DNA of 64,000 bases from Solirubrobacteraceae bacterium (GTDB lineage: Bacteria; Actinomycetota; Thermoleophilia; Solirubrobacterales; Solirubrobacteraceae): NCBI GenBank assembly GCA_025449845.1, contig JANWIP010000005.1, forward strand, positions 62,001 to 126,000. Reading direction: 5' to 3'. Positions 1-7,288 of this stretch are shown here, in pieces (positions within the stretch are counted from its first letter, which is position 1; each line of letters begins with the position of its first letter). The notes below the pieces were generated by a model that ran no database searches, was not told the DNA's origin, and was given only the letters and a program-made list of their open reading frames with translations. The position numbers and the translations under genes are program-made.

Positions 1-1
1 A

Positions 2-415
2 CCCCTGGCTCCTCTCAGCGCGGAGGTGCTCAAGCCGCTGCTGGCACACCCACACGCCTACTCGGGCATCAAGGACATCAATCCCGCCTCGTGGCCCAGC
101 GGCCACGCCACTGCCGCTGCGACCCTGGCGCTGTGCGCGATGCTGGTCGCTCCCTATGCCCTGCGCCCGATCGTGGCCGCGCTGGGTACTGCCTTCGTGT
201 TTGGTGTGGGCATCTCGCTGCTGATTCTTGCGTGGCACATGCCCAGCGATGTCTTCGGGGGCTACTTGCTGGCCGGCCTATGGGTCTCGCTGGCGCTCGC
301 CATCCTGCGGGCAACCGAGCCCCGCCGACCGTCGGCCTCCACGCGGCGAGAAGAGTTACGAGGAGACGGCGCTCGCCCCCGGGTCGGCGCCGTGCGCGCC
401 GGGCTCCCACAGTGA
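2..415 (+). CDS. PAP2-family phosphatase, C-terminal part (5' end outside window)
   Basis: The frame is open from base 2 and the first in-frame start-like codon (GTG at 26) lies inside the conserved domain, so the gene begins upstream of the window. Two signature blocks of the type 2 phosphatidic acid phosphatase fold are visible: SWPSGHA and, after a hydrophobic stretch, WHMPSDVFGG, whose His and Asp fit the catalytic motif of the family. Two to three membrane segments lie between and after them. Members dephosphorylate lipid phosphates or undecaprenyl pyrophosphate at the membrane; the substrate cannot be told here. The last 60 bases overlap the convergent adenosyltransferase gene, and the Arg-rich tail is probably unconserved. 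Confidence 0.85.
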   Translation, partial: PLAPLSAEVLKPLLAHPHAYSGIKDINPASWPSGHATAAATLALCAMLVAPYALRPIVAALGTAFVFGVGISLLILAWHMPSDVFGGYLLAGLWVSLALAILRATEPRRPSASTRREELRGDGARPRVGAVRAGLPQ

Positions 416-958
416 CTCGTCCTGCTCGTTAACGGCGCGGCTGAGGATGAACAGCAAGTCTGAGAGCCGGTTGAGATAGCGCAGGGCCTCAGCAGTGCCC
501 TCCTCCTCGATTGCTAGGGCCCGGCGCTCAGCGCGGCGGCAGACGGTGCGGCAGACATGCAGGTGGGCCGCGGCCGGATTGCCACCCGGGATTACAAAGG
601 AGCGCAGCGGCTCAAGGCCCGCGTTGACCTCGTCGCAGGCGCTCTCAAGCCATTCGGTATAGGCGGCGGAGATGCGCAGGCGTGGACGCGGCTTGTCAGC
701 CCCGGCCTCGCCGGAAGACGGCACGCTGAGGTCTGCGCCCACATCCAATAGGTCGTTCTGTACGCGCCGCAGCCAGCCAGCAAAGCGTGCGGGGAGGCCG
801 GTCTGCGTCAGTGCCACGCCGATGACCGCATTCAGCTCGTCCACCGTGCCGTATGCCTCGACGCGGGGATGCAGCTTGGAGACACGGCTCATATCGCCGA
901 GATGTGTCTCGCCGCCGTCGCCCAGCTTGGTGTAGATGCGTGTCAGGTTTACGGTCAC
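356..958 (-). CDS. ATP:cob(I)alamin adenosyltransferase, PduO type
   Basis: Converts cob(I)alamin and ATP to adenosylcobalamin in the cytoplasm. The N-terminus carries the PduO-type signature TRIYTKLGDGGET followed by RVEAYGTVDELNA, and the C-terminal helix contains LNRLSDLLFILSR, both typical of the trimeric family. At 200 residues it has the usual length. The reading frame is open further upstream, but the GTG at 958 is preferred: it has AGGAG five bases upstream and the family homology begins four codons later. The gene is divergent from pntAA with a 63-base gap. Family assignment is secure; whether it goes by pduO or cobO is naming only. Confidence 0.93.
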   Translation of the reverse strand: MTVNLTRIYTKLGDGGETHLGDMSRVSKLHPRVEAYGTVDELNAVIGVALTQTGLPARFAGWLRRVQNDLLDVGADLSVPSSGEAGADKPRPRLRISAAYTEWLESACDEVNAGLEPLRSFVIPGGNPAAAHLHVCRTVCRRAERRALAIEEEGTAEALRYLNRLSDLLFILSRAVNEQDESLWEPGAHGADPGASAVSS

Positions 959-1021
959 TGCTCCTGATGGTAATGGGCGGGATGGCGGTCGTCGGGACGA
1001 TCGGATAGGTTCCCGGCCTTC

Positions 1022-2152
1022 ATGCGGGTAGGCGTTCCCAAGGAGACCTCCCCGGAGGAGCATCGCGTGGCGCTCGTTCCGGAGGTGGTGGGCAAGCTCA
1101 AGGCCAAAGGCCTCGACGTGGTCGTGCAGAGTGGCGCGGGCGCGGATGCGCTGCTGCCCGATGATGCCTTCACGGATGCGGGCGCCCAGATGACCACCGA
1201 TGCCAAGGAGGTCTGGGGTGCGGACATCGTCGTGAAGATCGCGCCGCCGACGCCCGAGGAGATATCTCAGCTGGGCGCTGGCTCGATCCTGATCGGCTTC
1301 CTCGCACCTCTTACGAGCCCGCAGACGACGAGCGCACTGGCCCAGGCCAAGGCTACGGCCTTCGCGATGGAGGCCATCCCTCGCATCTCCCGCGCGCAGT
1401 CGATGGACGCACTGTCCTCGCAGAGCAACGTCGCCGGCTACAAGGCCGCGCTGCTGGGGGCCGAGAACATGGGCCGCTTTTACCCGATGCTGATGACCGC
1501 CGCGGGCACGATCCCGCCGGCCAAGGTGCTCGTGCTGGGTGCCGGGGTGGCGGGTTTGCAGGCGCTGGCCACCGCCAAGCGTCTGGGCGCGCGCACCACC
1601 GGCTATGACGTGCGCCCAGAGGTGGCCGAGCAGGTGCAGTCACTCGGGTCCATGTGGCTCGATCTGGGCCTTGAGGCCTCCGGTGAGGGCGGCTACGCGC
1701 GTGAGCTCACCGAGGAGGAGCGCGCTCAGCAGCAGCAGGCGCTCACCGATGCCATCAAGGGCTTTGACGTGGTCATCACCACAGCCCTCGTCCCAGGGCG
1801 TCCCGCGCCAAAGCTGGTCACGCAGGAGGCCGTCGAAGGCATGAAGCCCGGCTCGGTGATCGTGGACCTCGCCGGTGAGGCGGGAGGCAACTGCGAGCTG
1901 ACCGAGCCCGGTCAGACGGTGGTGCGCCACGACGTGAAGATCGTCTCGCCCCTGAATCTGCCGGCCACGATGCCCGAGCACTCCTCGCAGCTCTTCGCGC
2001 GCAACGTGCTGGCGCTGCTCGACCTGTTCGTCGGCGAGGACGGTGCGCTGAAGCTCGACTTCGAGGATGAGATCGTCGCCGGGGCGTGTGTGGTGCGTGA
2101 GGGCGAGATCGTGCACCCGGGAGCCAAGACGGCCGTCGAGGCCAAGGTCTAA
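1022..2152 (+). CDS. pntAA: NAD(P) transhydrogenase subunit alpha part 1 (NAD-binding domain I)
   Basis: Soluble NAD(H)-binding domain of proton-translocating transhydrogenase, which couples hydride transfer between NADH and NADP+ to the proton gradient. The 376-residue protein starts MRVGVPKET and has the alanine dehydrogenase/PNT fold, with the Rossmann motif VLGAGVAGLQAL near residue 180 followed by the acidic GYDVRPE strand end. The alpha subunit is split: the membrane part is a separate gene 21 bases downstream, as in Rhodospirillum and many actinobacteria. The three genes form one operon. Confidence 0.96.
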   Translation: MRVGVPKETSPEEHRVALVPEVVGKLKAKGLDVVVQSGAGADALLPDDAFTDAGAQMTTDAKEVWGADIVVKIAPPTPEEISQLGAGSILIGFLAPLTSPQTTSALAQAKATAFAMEAIPRISRAQSMDALSSQSNVAGYKAALLGAENMGRFYPMLMTAAGTIPPAKVLVLGAGVAGLQALATAKRLGARTTGYDVRPEVAEQVQSLGSMWLDLGLEASGEGGYARELTEEERAQQQQALTDAIKGFDVVITTALVPGRPAPKLVTQEAVEGMKPGSVIVDLAGEAGGNCELTEPGQTVVRHDVKIVSPLNLPATMPEHSSQLFARNVLALLDLFVGEDGALKLDFEDEIVAGACVVREGEIVHPGAKTAVEAKV

Positions 2153-2173
2153 GAAGGAGCGCCGACTACCACC

Positions 2174-2488
2174 ATGATCCTGGCAAGCGTCCTCACCACC
2201 AACCTAGCGATCCTCGTGCTCGCGGGCTTCATTGGCTTCGTGGTCATCTCTAAGGTGCCCAACACGCTGCACACGCCGCTGATGTCGGGCACCAATGCGA
2301 TCCACGGCATCGTCCTGCTGGGCGGCCTGCTGGTCGTGGGTTTCGCCGGCAACGACACCTTCAACAAGATCATCCTCGTGATCGCCATCGCCTTCGGCAC
2401 GATCAACGTCGTGGGCGGCTTCCTCGTGACGGACAGGATGCTTGAGATGTTCAAGTCCAAGCCCGCCAAGAAAGACGGGGAGGACTGA
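2174..2488 (+). CDS. pntAB: NAD(P) transhydrogenase subunit alpha part 2 (membrane segment)
   Basis: A 104-residue membrane protein with three hydrophobic segments, forming part of the proton channel domain II of transhydrogenase. The stretch PLMSGTNAIHGIVLLGG is characteristic of the family. An AAGGAGCG ribosome site lies upstream of the ATG. It sits between the NAD-binding subunit and pntB in a three-gene operon, the normal arrangement for the split enzyme. Confidence 0.95.
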   Translation: MILASVLTTNLAILVLAGFIGFVVISKVPNTLHTPLMSGTNAIHGIVLLGGLLVVGFAGNDTFNKIILVIAIAFGTINVVGGFLVTDRMLEMFKSKPAKKDGED

Positions 2489-2493
2489 ACCTA

Positions 2494-3927
2494 ATGAGCC
2501 TCGCCGCGCATCCGGTTCTGGGGAGCTTCCTGCAGAACCGCAACTTCCTCGATGTCCTCTACATCATCGCCTTCTCCCTCTTCATCCAGGGGCTGCGCGG
2601 CCTCTCCGGGCCCACGACGGCCGTGCGCGGCAATCGCATCGCCGCCGTTGGTATGGCGATCGCTGTCATCGCGACATTGCTCAACCCGCTGGAGGGCAAC
2701 TGGGGATTGATCGTGCTCGGTGTCGCGCTGGGCACCGCCGTGGGGGTGCCGGCGGCGCGGCAGGTGAAGATGACGGCGATGCCGCAGATGGTGGCGCTCT
2801 TCAACGGCGTCGGCGGCGGCGCGGTCTTCCTTATCTCCTGGTCTGAGTTTCGTCTCACCAACGGCTACGCCTTCACGCCCACCTACGTGGCGATCTTCTC
2901 GCTGTTCGCGGCCATCGTCGGTTCGGTCAGCTTCTGGGGCTCCAATATCGCCTTCGGCAAGCTGCAGGAAATCATCCCCGGACGCCCGATCTCCTTCGGC
3001 GCGGGGCAGCAGATCGTCAACCTCGTACTCCTTATCCTCGCCGTGGCCGCGGGCATCGACATCGCCGCGGGCAGCCACTCGGAAGCCATCTTCATCGGCC
3101 TGCTGGTGTGCGCGGCGCTGCTGGGCAACGCCGTGGTGCTGCCGATCGGCGGGGCCGACATGCCAGTTGTCATCTCCTTGCTCAATGCCTTCACCGGCCT
3201 TTCGGCCGCCGCGACGGGCATCGCGCTCGATAACACCGCGCTGATCGTGGCCGGCATGATCGTGGGCGCCTCCGGAACGATCCTCACCAACCTGATGGCC
3301 ACCGCCATGAACCGCTCGATTCCCGCGATTGTTGCCGGGGGCTTCGGCGGTGGGGGCGCCGTGGAGGGCGCCGAAGGTGCCGGCGAGCACGGCGGCACGG
3401 TGCGCTCCACCAGTGCTGCGGACGCGGCGATCCAGCTGGCCTACGCCAGTCGCGTGGTGATCGTGCCCGGCTACGGCATGGCCGTCGCGCAGGCGCAGCA
3501 TGCGGTGCGCGAGCTGACCAAGGAGCTTGAGAGCCGGGGAGTGGAGGTCAGCTACGCCATTCACCCGGTAGCTGGTCGCATGCCGGGCCACATGAACGTG
3601 CTGCTGGCCGAGGCCGACGTGCCCTATGACCAGCTCAAGGAGATGGACGACGCCAACCCCGAGTTCCAGCGCACCGACGTTTCGCTCGTGATCGGCGCCA
3701 ACGACGTCACCAATCCGGCGGCCAAGAACAATGCCGCCTCGCCGATCTACGGCATGCCGATCCTTGAGGTCGCCGACAGCCACTCGGTGATCGTCATCAA
3801 GCGCTCCATGAACCCCGGCTTTGCGGGTATCGAAAATGAGCTCTATTTCGATCCCAAGACAGCGATGCTCTTCGGCGACGCCAAGTCTGCCGTTGCTGAG
3901 ATCACAGCCGAGCTTTCGCATATCTAA
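2494..3927 (+). CDS. pntB: NAD(P) transhydrogenase subunit beta
   Basis: Carries the remaining membrane helices of domain II (about residues 15-270) and the NADP(H)-binding domain III. Domain III is recognised by VIVPGYGMAVAQAQ near residue 325, HPVAGRMPGHMNVLLAEA, and the later GANDVTNPAA and GFAGIEN motifs. It has 477 residues, the expected size. It starts five bases after pntAB and ends the operon, convergent with the restriction gene. A long open frame on the opposite strand is a codon-bias shadow. Confidence 0.96.
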   Translation: MSLAAHPVLGSFLQNRNFLDVLYIIAFSLFIQGLRGLSGPTTAVRGNRIAAVGMAIAVIATLLNPLEGNWGLIVLGVALGTAVGVPAARQVKMTAMPQMVALFNGVGGGAVFLISWSEFRLTNGYAFTPTYVAIFSLFAAIVGSVSFWGSNIAFGKLQEIIPGRPISFGAGQQIVNLVLLILAVAAGIDIAAGSHSEAIFIGLLVCAALLGNAVVLPIGGADMPVVISLLNAFTGLSAAATGIALDNTALIVAGMIVGASGTILTNLMATAMNRSIPAIVAGGFGGGGAVEGAEGAGEHGGTVRSTSAADAAIQLAYASRVVIVPGYGMAVAQAQHAVRELTKELESRGVEVSYAIHPVAGRMPGHMNVLLAEADVPYDQLKEMDDANPEFQRTDVSLVIGANDVTNPAAKNNAASPIYGMPILEVADSHSVIVIKRSMNPGFAGIENELYFDPKTAMLFGDAKSAVAEITAELSHI

Positions 3928-3950
3928 GCGCCCATTAAGCTAGGGCAGAT

Positions 3951-4607
3951 TTAGGTCAGCAGGCGCTTACCCGGTGGGATAGCGTCACCCAGACCGGGGG
4001 CGCCATCGAGTATGCCTAACAGATCCGATGACCATGGTTCTTGCAGCGGCCATGTGATCGGGACCATGGTCTTCAGCAGGTAGGGTTGGTCCTCAGGATC
4101 GTACTTCTTTGATGTCGTGCGATCTAGCGTGCTGTTGAGCCGAAATGCAAAATCCCATTTGCCCGTAAATGCGTGCAGGGGAGTTGCCAGGACCATGAAC
4201 TCGCCGGCGACGTAGTTTGTCGTCTCGACTGCGTGGCCGTTGGGAAGGATGACGCGTCGGCGGTCACTTCCGTCGCACTGGATGCCGGCTTTGAGCCCAT
4301 CTACTCCACCCGCCTTGATGCTGTTTGTCTGCATCGACTTGACCTGGATCGTGTACCAGCGCTCGTTATAGAGGATCGTTCGATCGGACTTTGTCTTCGC
4401 ATGGTCGTCGTCGCGTATTTGGTCTTTAAGTGGCACGCCATGGGTGACGAGCCAGCGCGCAAGTTGCACCTCGGCGAGGCTTCCGTAAACCATGCCTCGT
4501 ACACTCGGAGTCTCTTCGAGCACCTGCAATACGATCTCCGGATCTGTCCAGCGGTGGGGGTCTTTGATGTTCTTTAGAACCCAATCGAGCGAGCGCTTCG
4601 GCGGCAT
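3951..4607 (-). CDS. Probable type II restriction endonuclease, PD-(D/E)XK-like
   Basis: A 218-residue protein I do not match to a named enzyme. It shows a credible PD-(D/E)XK nuclease core: a helix with Glu46 (YGSLAEVQLARWL), then Asp75 (KSDRTILY), then Gln88-Val-Lys90 (YTIQVKSMQ), the D...QxK variant seen in Mrr-type and related nucleases. The gene lies 126 bases downstream of a DPPY DNA methyltransferase on the same strand, the context expected of a type II restriction-modification pair. Composition is visibly poorer in GC than the flanking genes, which suggests acquisition. No clear ribosome site precedes the ATG. Function is inference from the motif plus the partner; the cut site is unknown. 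Confidence 0.7.
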   Translation of the reverse strand: MPPKRSLDWVLKNIKDPHRWTDPEIVLQVLEETPSVRGMVYGSLAEVQLARWLVTHGVPLKDQIRDDDHAKTKSDRTILYNERWYTIQVKSMQTNSIKAGGVDGLKAGIQCDGSDRRRVILPNGHAVETTNYVAGEFMVLATPLHAFTGKWDFAFRLNSTLDRTTSKKYDPEDQPYLLKTMVPITWPLQEPWSSDLLGILDGAPGLGDAIPPGKRLLT

Positions 4608-4687
4608 GCGGGGGGTCTATCAGGACAGCCGCAGCTAGCGCTCGTACGAGTCCGCAACTTGGGAGAAAAATGCTATTCCGTATTGAC

Positions 4688-4712
4688 GGTATCCATTCAA
4701 AGAATGAATACC
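4688..4712. repeat. Imperfect inverted repeat between methyltransferase and endonuclease genes
   Basis: GGTATCCATTC, AAA, GAATGAATACC: 11-base arms with one mismatch around a 3-base centre, in the most AT-rich part of the window (23 G or C among bases 4681-4740). It lies after the methyltransferase stop and about 80 bases before the endonuclease start. It could be an operator delaying endonuclease expression or a weak hairpin terminator; a run of five T on the minus strand is about 20 bases further on, too far for a classical terminator. Confidence 0.5.
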
Positions 4713-4733
4713 GCACGTATATAGACAAACTTG

Positions 4734-5534
4734 CTAGGAGGCAGCTACGCTCCTTGCCTTGTGCCCCTTGCCGGTGGTGCACTTGATGAAGATGAGAAAG
4801 TAGCTGTGGTTCTTCCTTGCGTGGACCTGCTTTTTGACACGGCTCACCCCGGGCTTATTGGTCCGGACGACCACGAAGAGGTCCTTGCAGTAGAAGTCTT
4901 CTTCTTCAAAGCGGGCAATGAGCTCAACATGCGTCAGACGCTGCCGGTTGGCGCTCACCTCATCCTGGCACTTAACAATGAAAGTGCCGCCGCAACGGAG
5001 TACGCGCCGAGCCTCTACTGCTGCCCGATAGTAGAGATCGAGCACGGCATCATGCCATTTGGGGCCATTACCGTTCTTGGGTTTGCCATCCGAATAGTGC
5101 GTCCGAAAGGCTGCATGCGTTCCGCCACCGGCCATATGATTGGTGTCTTTGCGGAACAGTCCCTCCATGTAGGGTGGATCGAGCACCAGCGCGTCTAGCG
5201 ATTCGTTCCCGTAAGGCAGCGCGGTTGCATCAACACCGGTCTGAAGGTCGCTGGCCAAGACGATGTAGTCATCCAGGCGAACACGCTGCCAGAACACCCC
5301 CTTGCCGTACGTTACGTCGGCAATAACCGCACCTTTTGGCACATGCAGATCAAGGATGCTGGGAAAGAGGTCGGCGTTGCGCCCCATGTGGGCAGAGAGC
5401 ACGACATCGGATGTGGCTACCCCACCTTGAACCCGCCGGCCGGTTATGGGCTCGGGGTCCTCGATGACGGCAAGACGAGTCTGGTTCACGTTCATAAAGC
5501 GTATGGGTTCTAGCGGCGGTAGCGTATTTGCCAC
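4734..5534 (-). CDS. DNA methyltransferase (N6-adenine or N4-cytosine) of a restriction-modification system
   Basis: A 266-residue SAM-dependent DNA methyltransferase of the amino-methylating class. Residues 119-122 are DPPY, the catalytic motif IV that flips and binds the target base; upstream, [10 protein letters not shown] at about 73-82 is a variant of the SAM-binding FxGxG motif, giving the order I then IV. The segment around residue 180 ([15 protein letters not shown]) fits the following beta strand. It presumably protects host sites against the nuclease encoded just downstream. The start is uncertain: GTG 5534 has no ribosome site and could be leaderless; ATG 5495 is the alternative. 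Target sequence is unknown. Confidence 0.85.
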   Translation of the reverse strand: MANTLPPLEPIRFMNVNQTRLAVIEDPEPITGRRVQGGVATSDVVLSAHMGRNADLFPSILDLHVPKGAVIADVTYGKGVFWQRVRLDDYIVLASDLQTGVDATALPYGNESLDALVLDPPYMEGLFRKDTNHMAGGGTHAAFRTHYSDGKPKNGNGPKWHDAVLDLYYRAAVEARRVLRCGGTFIVKCQDEVSANRQRLTHVELIARFEEEDFYCKDLFVVVRTNKPGVSRVKKQVHARKNHSYFLIFIKCTTGKGHKARSVAAS

Positions 5535-5539
5535 TTGAC

Positions 5540-5553
5540 CGAACGTATGTTCG
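5540..5553. promoter_or_regulatory. Perfect Gram-positive SOS (LexA) box upstream of the methyltransferase
   Basis: CGAACGTATGTTCG matches the Gram-positive/actinobacterial LexA consensus CGAAC-RNRY-GTTCG at every position. It ends six bases from the GTG start of the methyltransferase. On that strand TACGTT inside the box would serve as a TAnnnT type -10 element with transcription beginning at or next to the start codon, so bound LexA would block it. The protease gene to the right starts 225 bases away. The match is seen directly; regulation is inferred. Confidence 0.6.
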
Positions 5554-5777
5554 CAACTGCTTCGGACATCGCCTCGCCCCGAGCAGGGCCCGCTCGGACG
5601 CCGCCAGGGCCTTGGGTCGTAGGTCAGCCCTGTTTATCTGGAGAGCTGGTTCTCCATCTGGGCTTCTTACCGACGCCTGTCTACATCAGCCATTGACTTT
5701 TCAGATGCCTCTGTTCATAGCAAGGCTATTCGTGTATCCTGCTCACAACTGAAAACGATGGACGGCCTTAATTCTGC

Positions 5778-7223
5778 ATGTCACCATGGAGGAGAGGCCC
5801 CGTCGTCGAGGGTTGCAGGAGAGGCGATCGACGAGGCAATCGACGATCAGTGCGAGGGTATGCGGGCAGGACGAGGTTCGTCCTGTTGCGGGCGTTTGGC
5901 GCCCTGGCCGCAGTCCTGGCAATTGCTGGCCCCTGCGCGAATGCCGCGCACGCCAGAGCAACGCCCCGGATCGTGGGGGGTGCTGGCGTATCGATCGCCG
6001 ACTTCCCTTTTCAGGTGGCTCTCTATGACCCGCATGCCGGCTCGGTGTCGGCGGGCTTCTTCTGCGGGGGCGTGATCATCGATGCCACCCACGTGGCAAC
6101 CGCTGCGCATTGCGCGATCGACGACACCACCGGCCGGGTTGCCGCACCGCAGAACGTCGCGGTGATGGCCGGTTCGGGGCATCTGGGCGAAGCCAGCAAA
6201 CCCTCAGATGGCGCGATCCTAGATCCCGCGGTGGGCACCTCGCTCGATCCGAGTTACGAACCCGAAACCAACGATTACGACGCAGCGGTCATCAGGCTCG
6301 CCCATCCGCTGTGGCAGGGAGCAGCGCCGGCCATGGACGGTCGCTCGAACGTAGCCCCGGTTCCGGTAAGCGCCGAATTGGCCTCCGCTTACGCCAATCC
6401 CAACACGGCCCTCTCGCCGATCTCCGCGATGGTCAGCGGCTGGGGCGATACGCGTGCTGAGTCGCCCGGCAGCCAGGGTCTGAACGGCGCCTATCCCACC
6501 AATCTGCAAGCCACGCAGCTGTCCCTCGTGGGCGCGGACCTGTGCGGTAACACATACGGCGGCCCACTCTCCTCTCAGCAGATCACTCCCAGGATGCTCT
6601 GCGCCGGGGTCCAAGGTGGTGGCAGGGACTCCTGTTTCGGCGACAGCGGCGGCCCGCTGGTGGTCGATCGCAACCCTGCTCAGCCGCCCAATCCGGCTCA
6701 GCCGCCAGGCGATTACGTGCTGGCGGGGCTGGTGAGCTATGGCGAAGGCTGCGCCCAGCCGGAAAGCCCGGGCGTCTATACGGCCATCGCCGATCCCTCC
6801 ATCGCCGCCTTTCTCACCTCTGATCCACCACAGACGCCAATGGGTCAACGCGGCTTCGCGCATCGTCCCAGCGCTGGCGGCAGCTCCGTGCGACCCACGC
6901 TCACGGTGGTTGCCAAAGTCTGCACGCGCCACCGCTGCACTGTCAACGTGCGTGCCTCTGAGCCTCCCGGCGGCGCCGGCGTGAGCACCGTGCGGGCACA
7001 GCTTGGCTTTCATCGTCGCGCTCTATGCACGCGACGGGGCAAGCGTTTCGTCTGTGCACGCACGGTCCTGCGTGAGGTACAGGTGCGGGCGATGCCAAGC
7101 CAGCACTTCCTGATCCTCACCAACCGCCTTTCACGCGGTGACTACACCTTGCAGCTGACGGCGATCGATCGTGCTGGGCACCACCAGTTGCGACCCACGA
7201 CCATCAGGCTGCTGCTGCGCTGA
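5778..7223 (+). CDS. Secreted trypsin-like serine protease (family S1) with C-terminal extension
   Basis: An exported S1 protease. A basic segment plus hydrophobic core at about residues 31-58 forms the signal peptide, and RIVGG at 64-68 is the zymogen cleavage site and mature N-terminus. The catalytic triad is visible: TAAHC (His111), NDYDAAVIRL (Asp168) and DSCFGDSGGPL (Ser290). Asp284, the chymotrypsin position 189 equivalent, predicts cleavage after Arg or Lys. Residues about 365-481 form an extra Cys-containing, beta-rich domain of unknown role. The start is doubtful: no good ribosome site precedes ATG 5778, and GTG 5850 would give a more normal signal peptide. The 243-base upstream gap holds the SOS box and a TTGACT hexamer at 5693, but no convincing promoter. 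Confidence 0.92.
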   Translation: MSPWRRGPVVEGCRRGDRRGNRRSVRGYAGRTRFVLLRAFGALAAVLAIAGPCANAAHARATPRIVGGAGVSIADFPFQVALYDPHAGSVSAGFFCGGVIIDATHVATAAHCAIDDTTGRVAAPQNVAVMAGSGHLGEASKPSDGAILDPAVGTSLDPSYEPETNDYDAAVIRLAHPLWQGAAPAMDGRSNVAPVPVSAELASAYANPNTALSPISAMVSGWGDTRAESPGSQGLNGAYPTNLQATQLSLVGADLCGNTYGGPLSSQQITPRMLCAGVQGGGRDSCFGDSGGPLVVDRNPAQPPNPAQPPGDYVLAGLVSYGEGCAQPESPGVYTAIADPSIAAFLTSDPPQTPMGQRGFAHRPSAGGSSVRPTLTVVAKVCTRHRCTVNVRASEPPGGAGVSTVRAQLGFHRRALCTRRGKRFVCARTVLREVQVRAMPSQHFLILTNRLSRGDYTLQLTAIDRAGHHQLRPTTIRLLLR

Positions 7224-7288
7224 GTAAAGCCCGGCGGCCCAAGAGGCTCCGCTGGCACCCCCGCCAGTCGCTTTGAGAGACTGAAGCC

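Noticed and set aside
2491..3921. 476-codon open frame antisense to pntB
   Set aside because: It mirrors the transhydrogenase frame, is His/Asp/Arg-rich with no domain, and arises from GC-rich third positions.
5528..5752. 74-codon frame in the gap before the protease
   Set aside because: No ribosome site, no domain, and it contains the SOS box; treated as non-coding.
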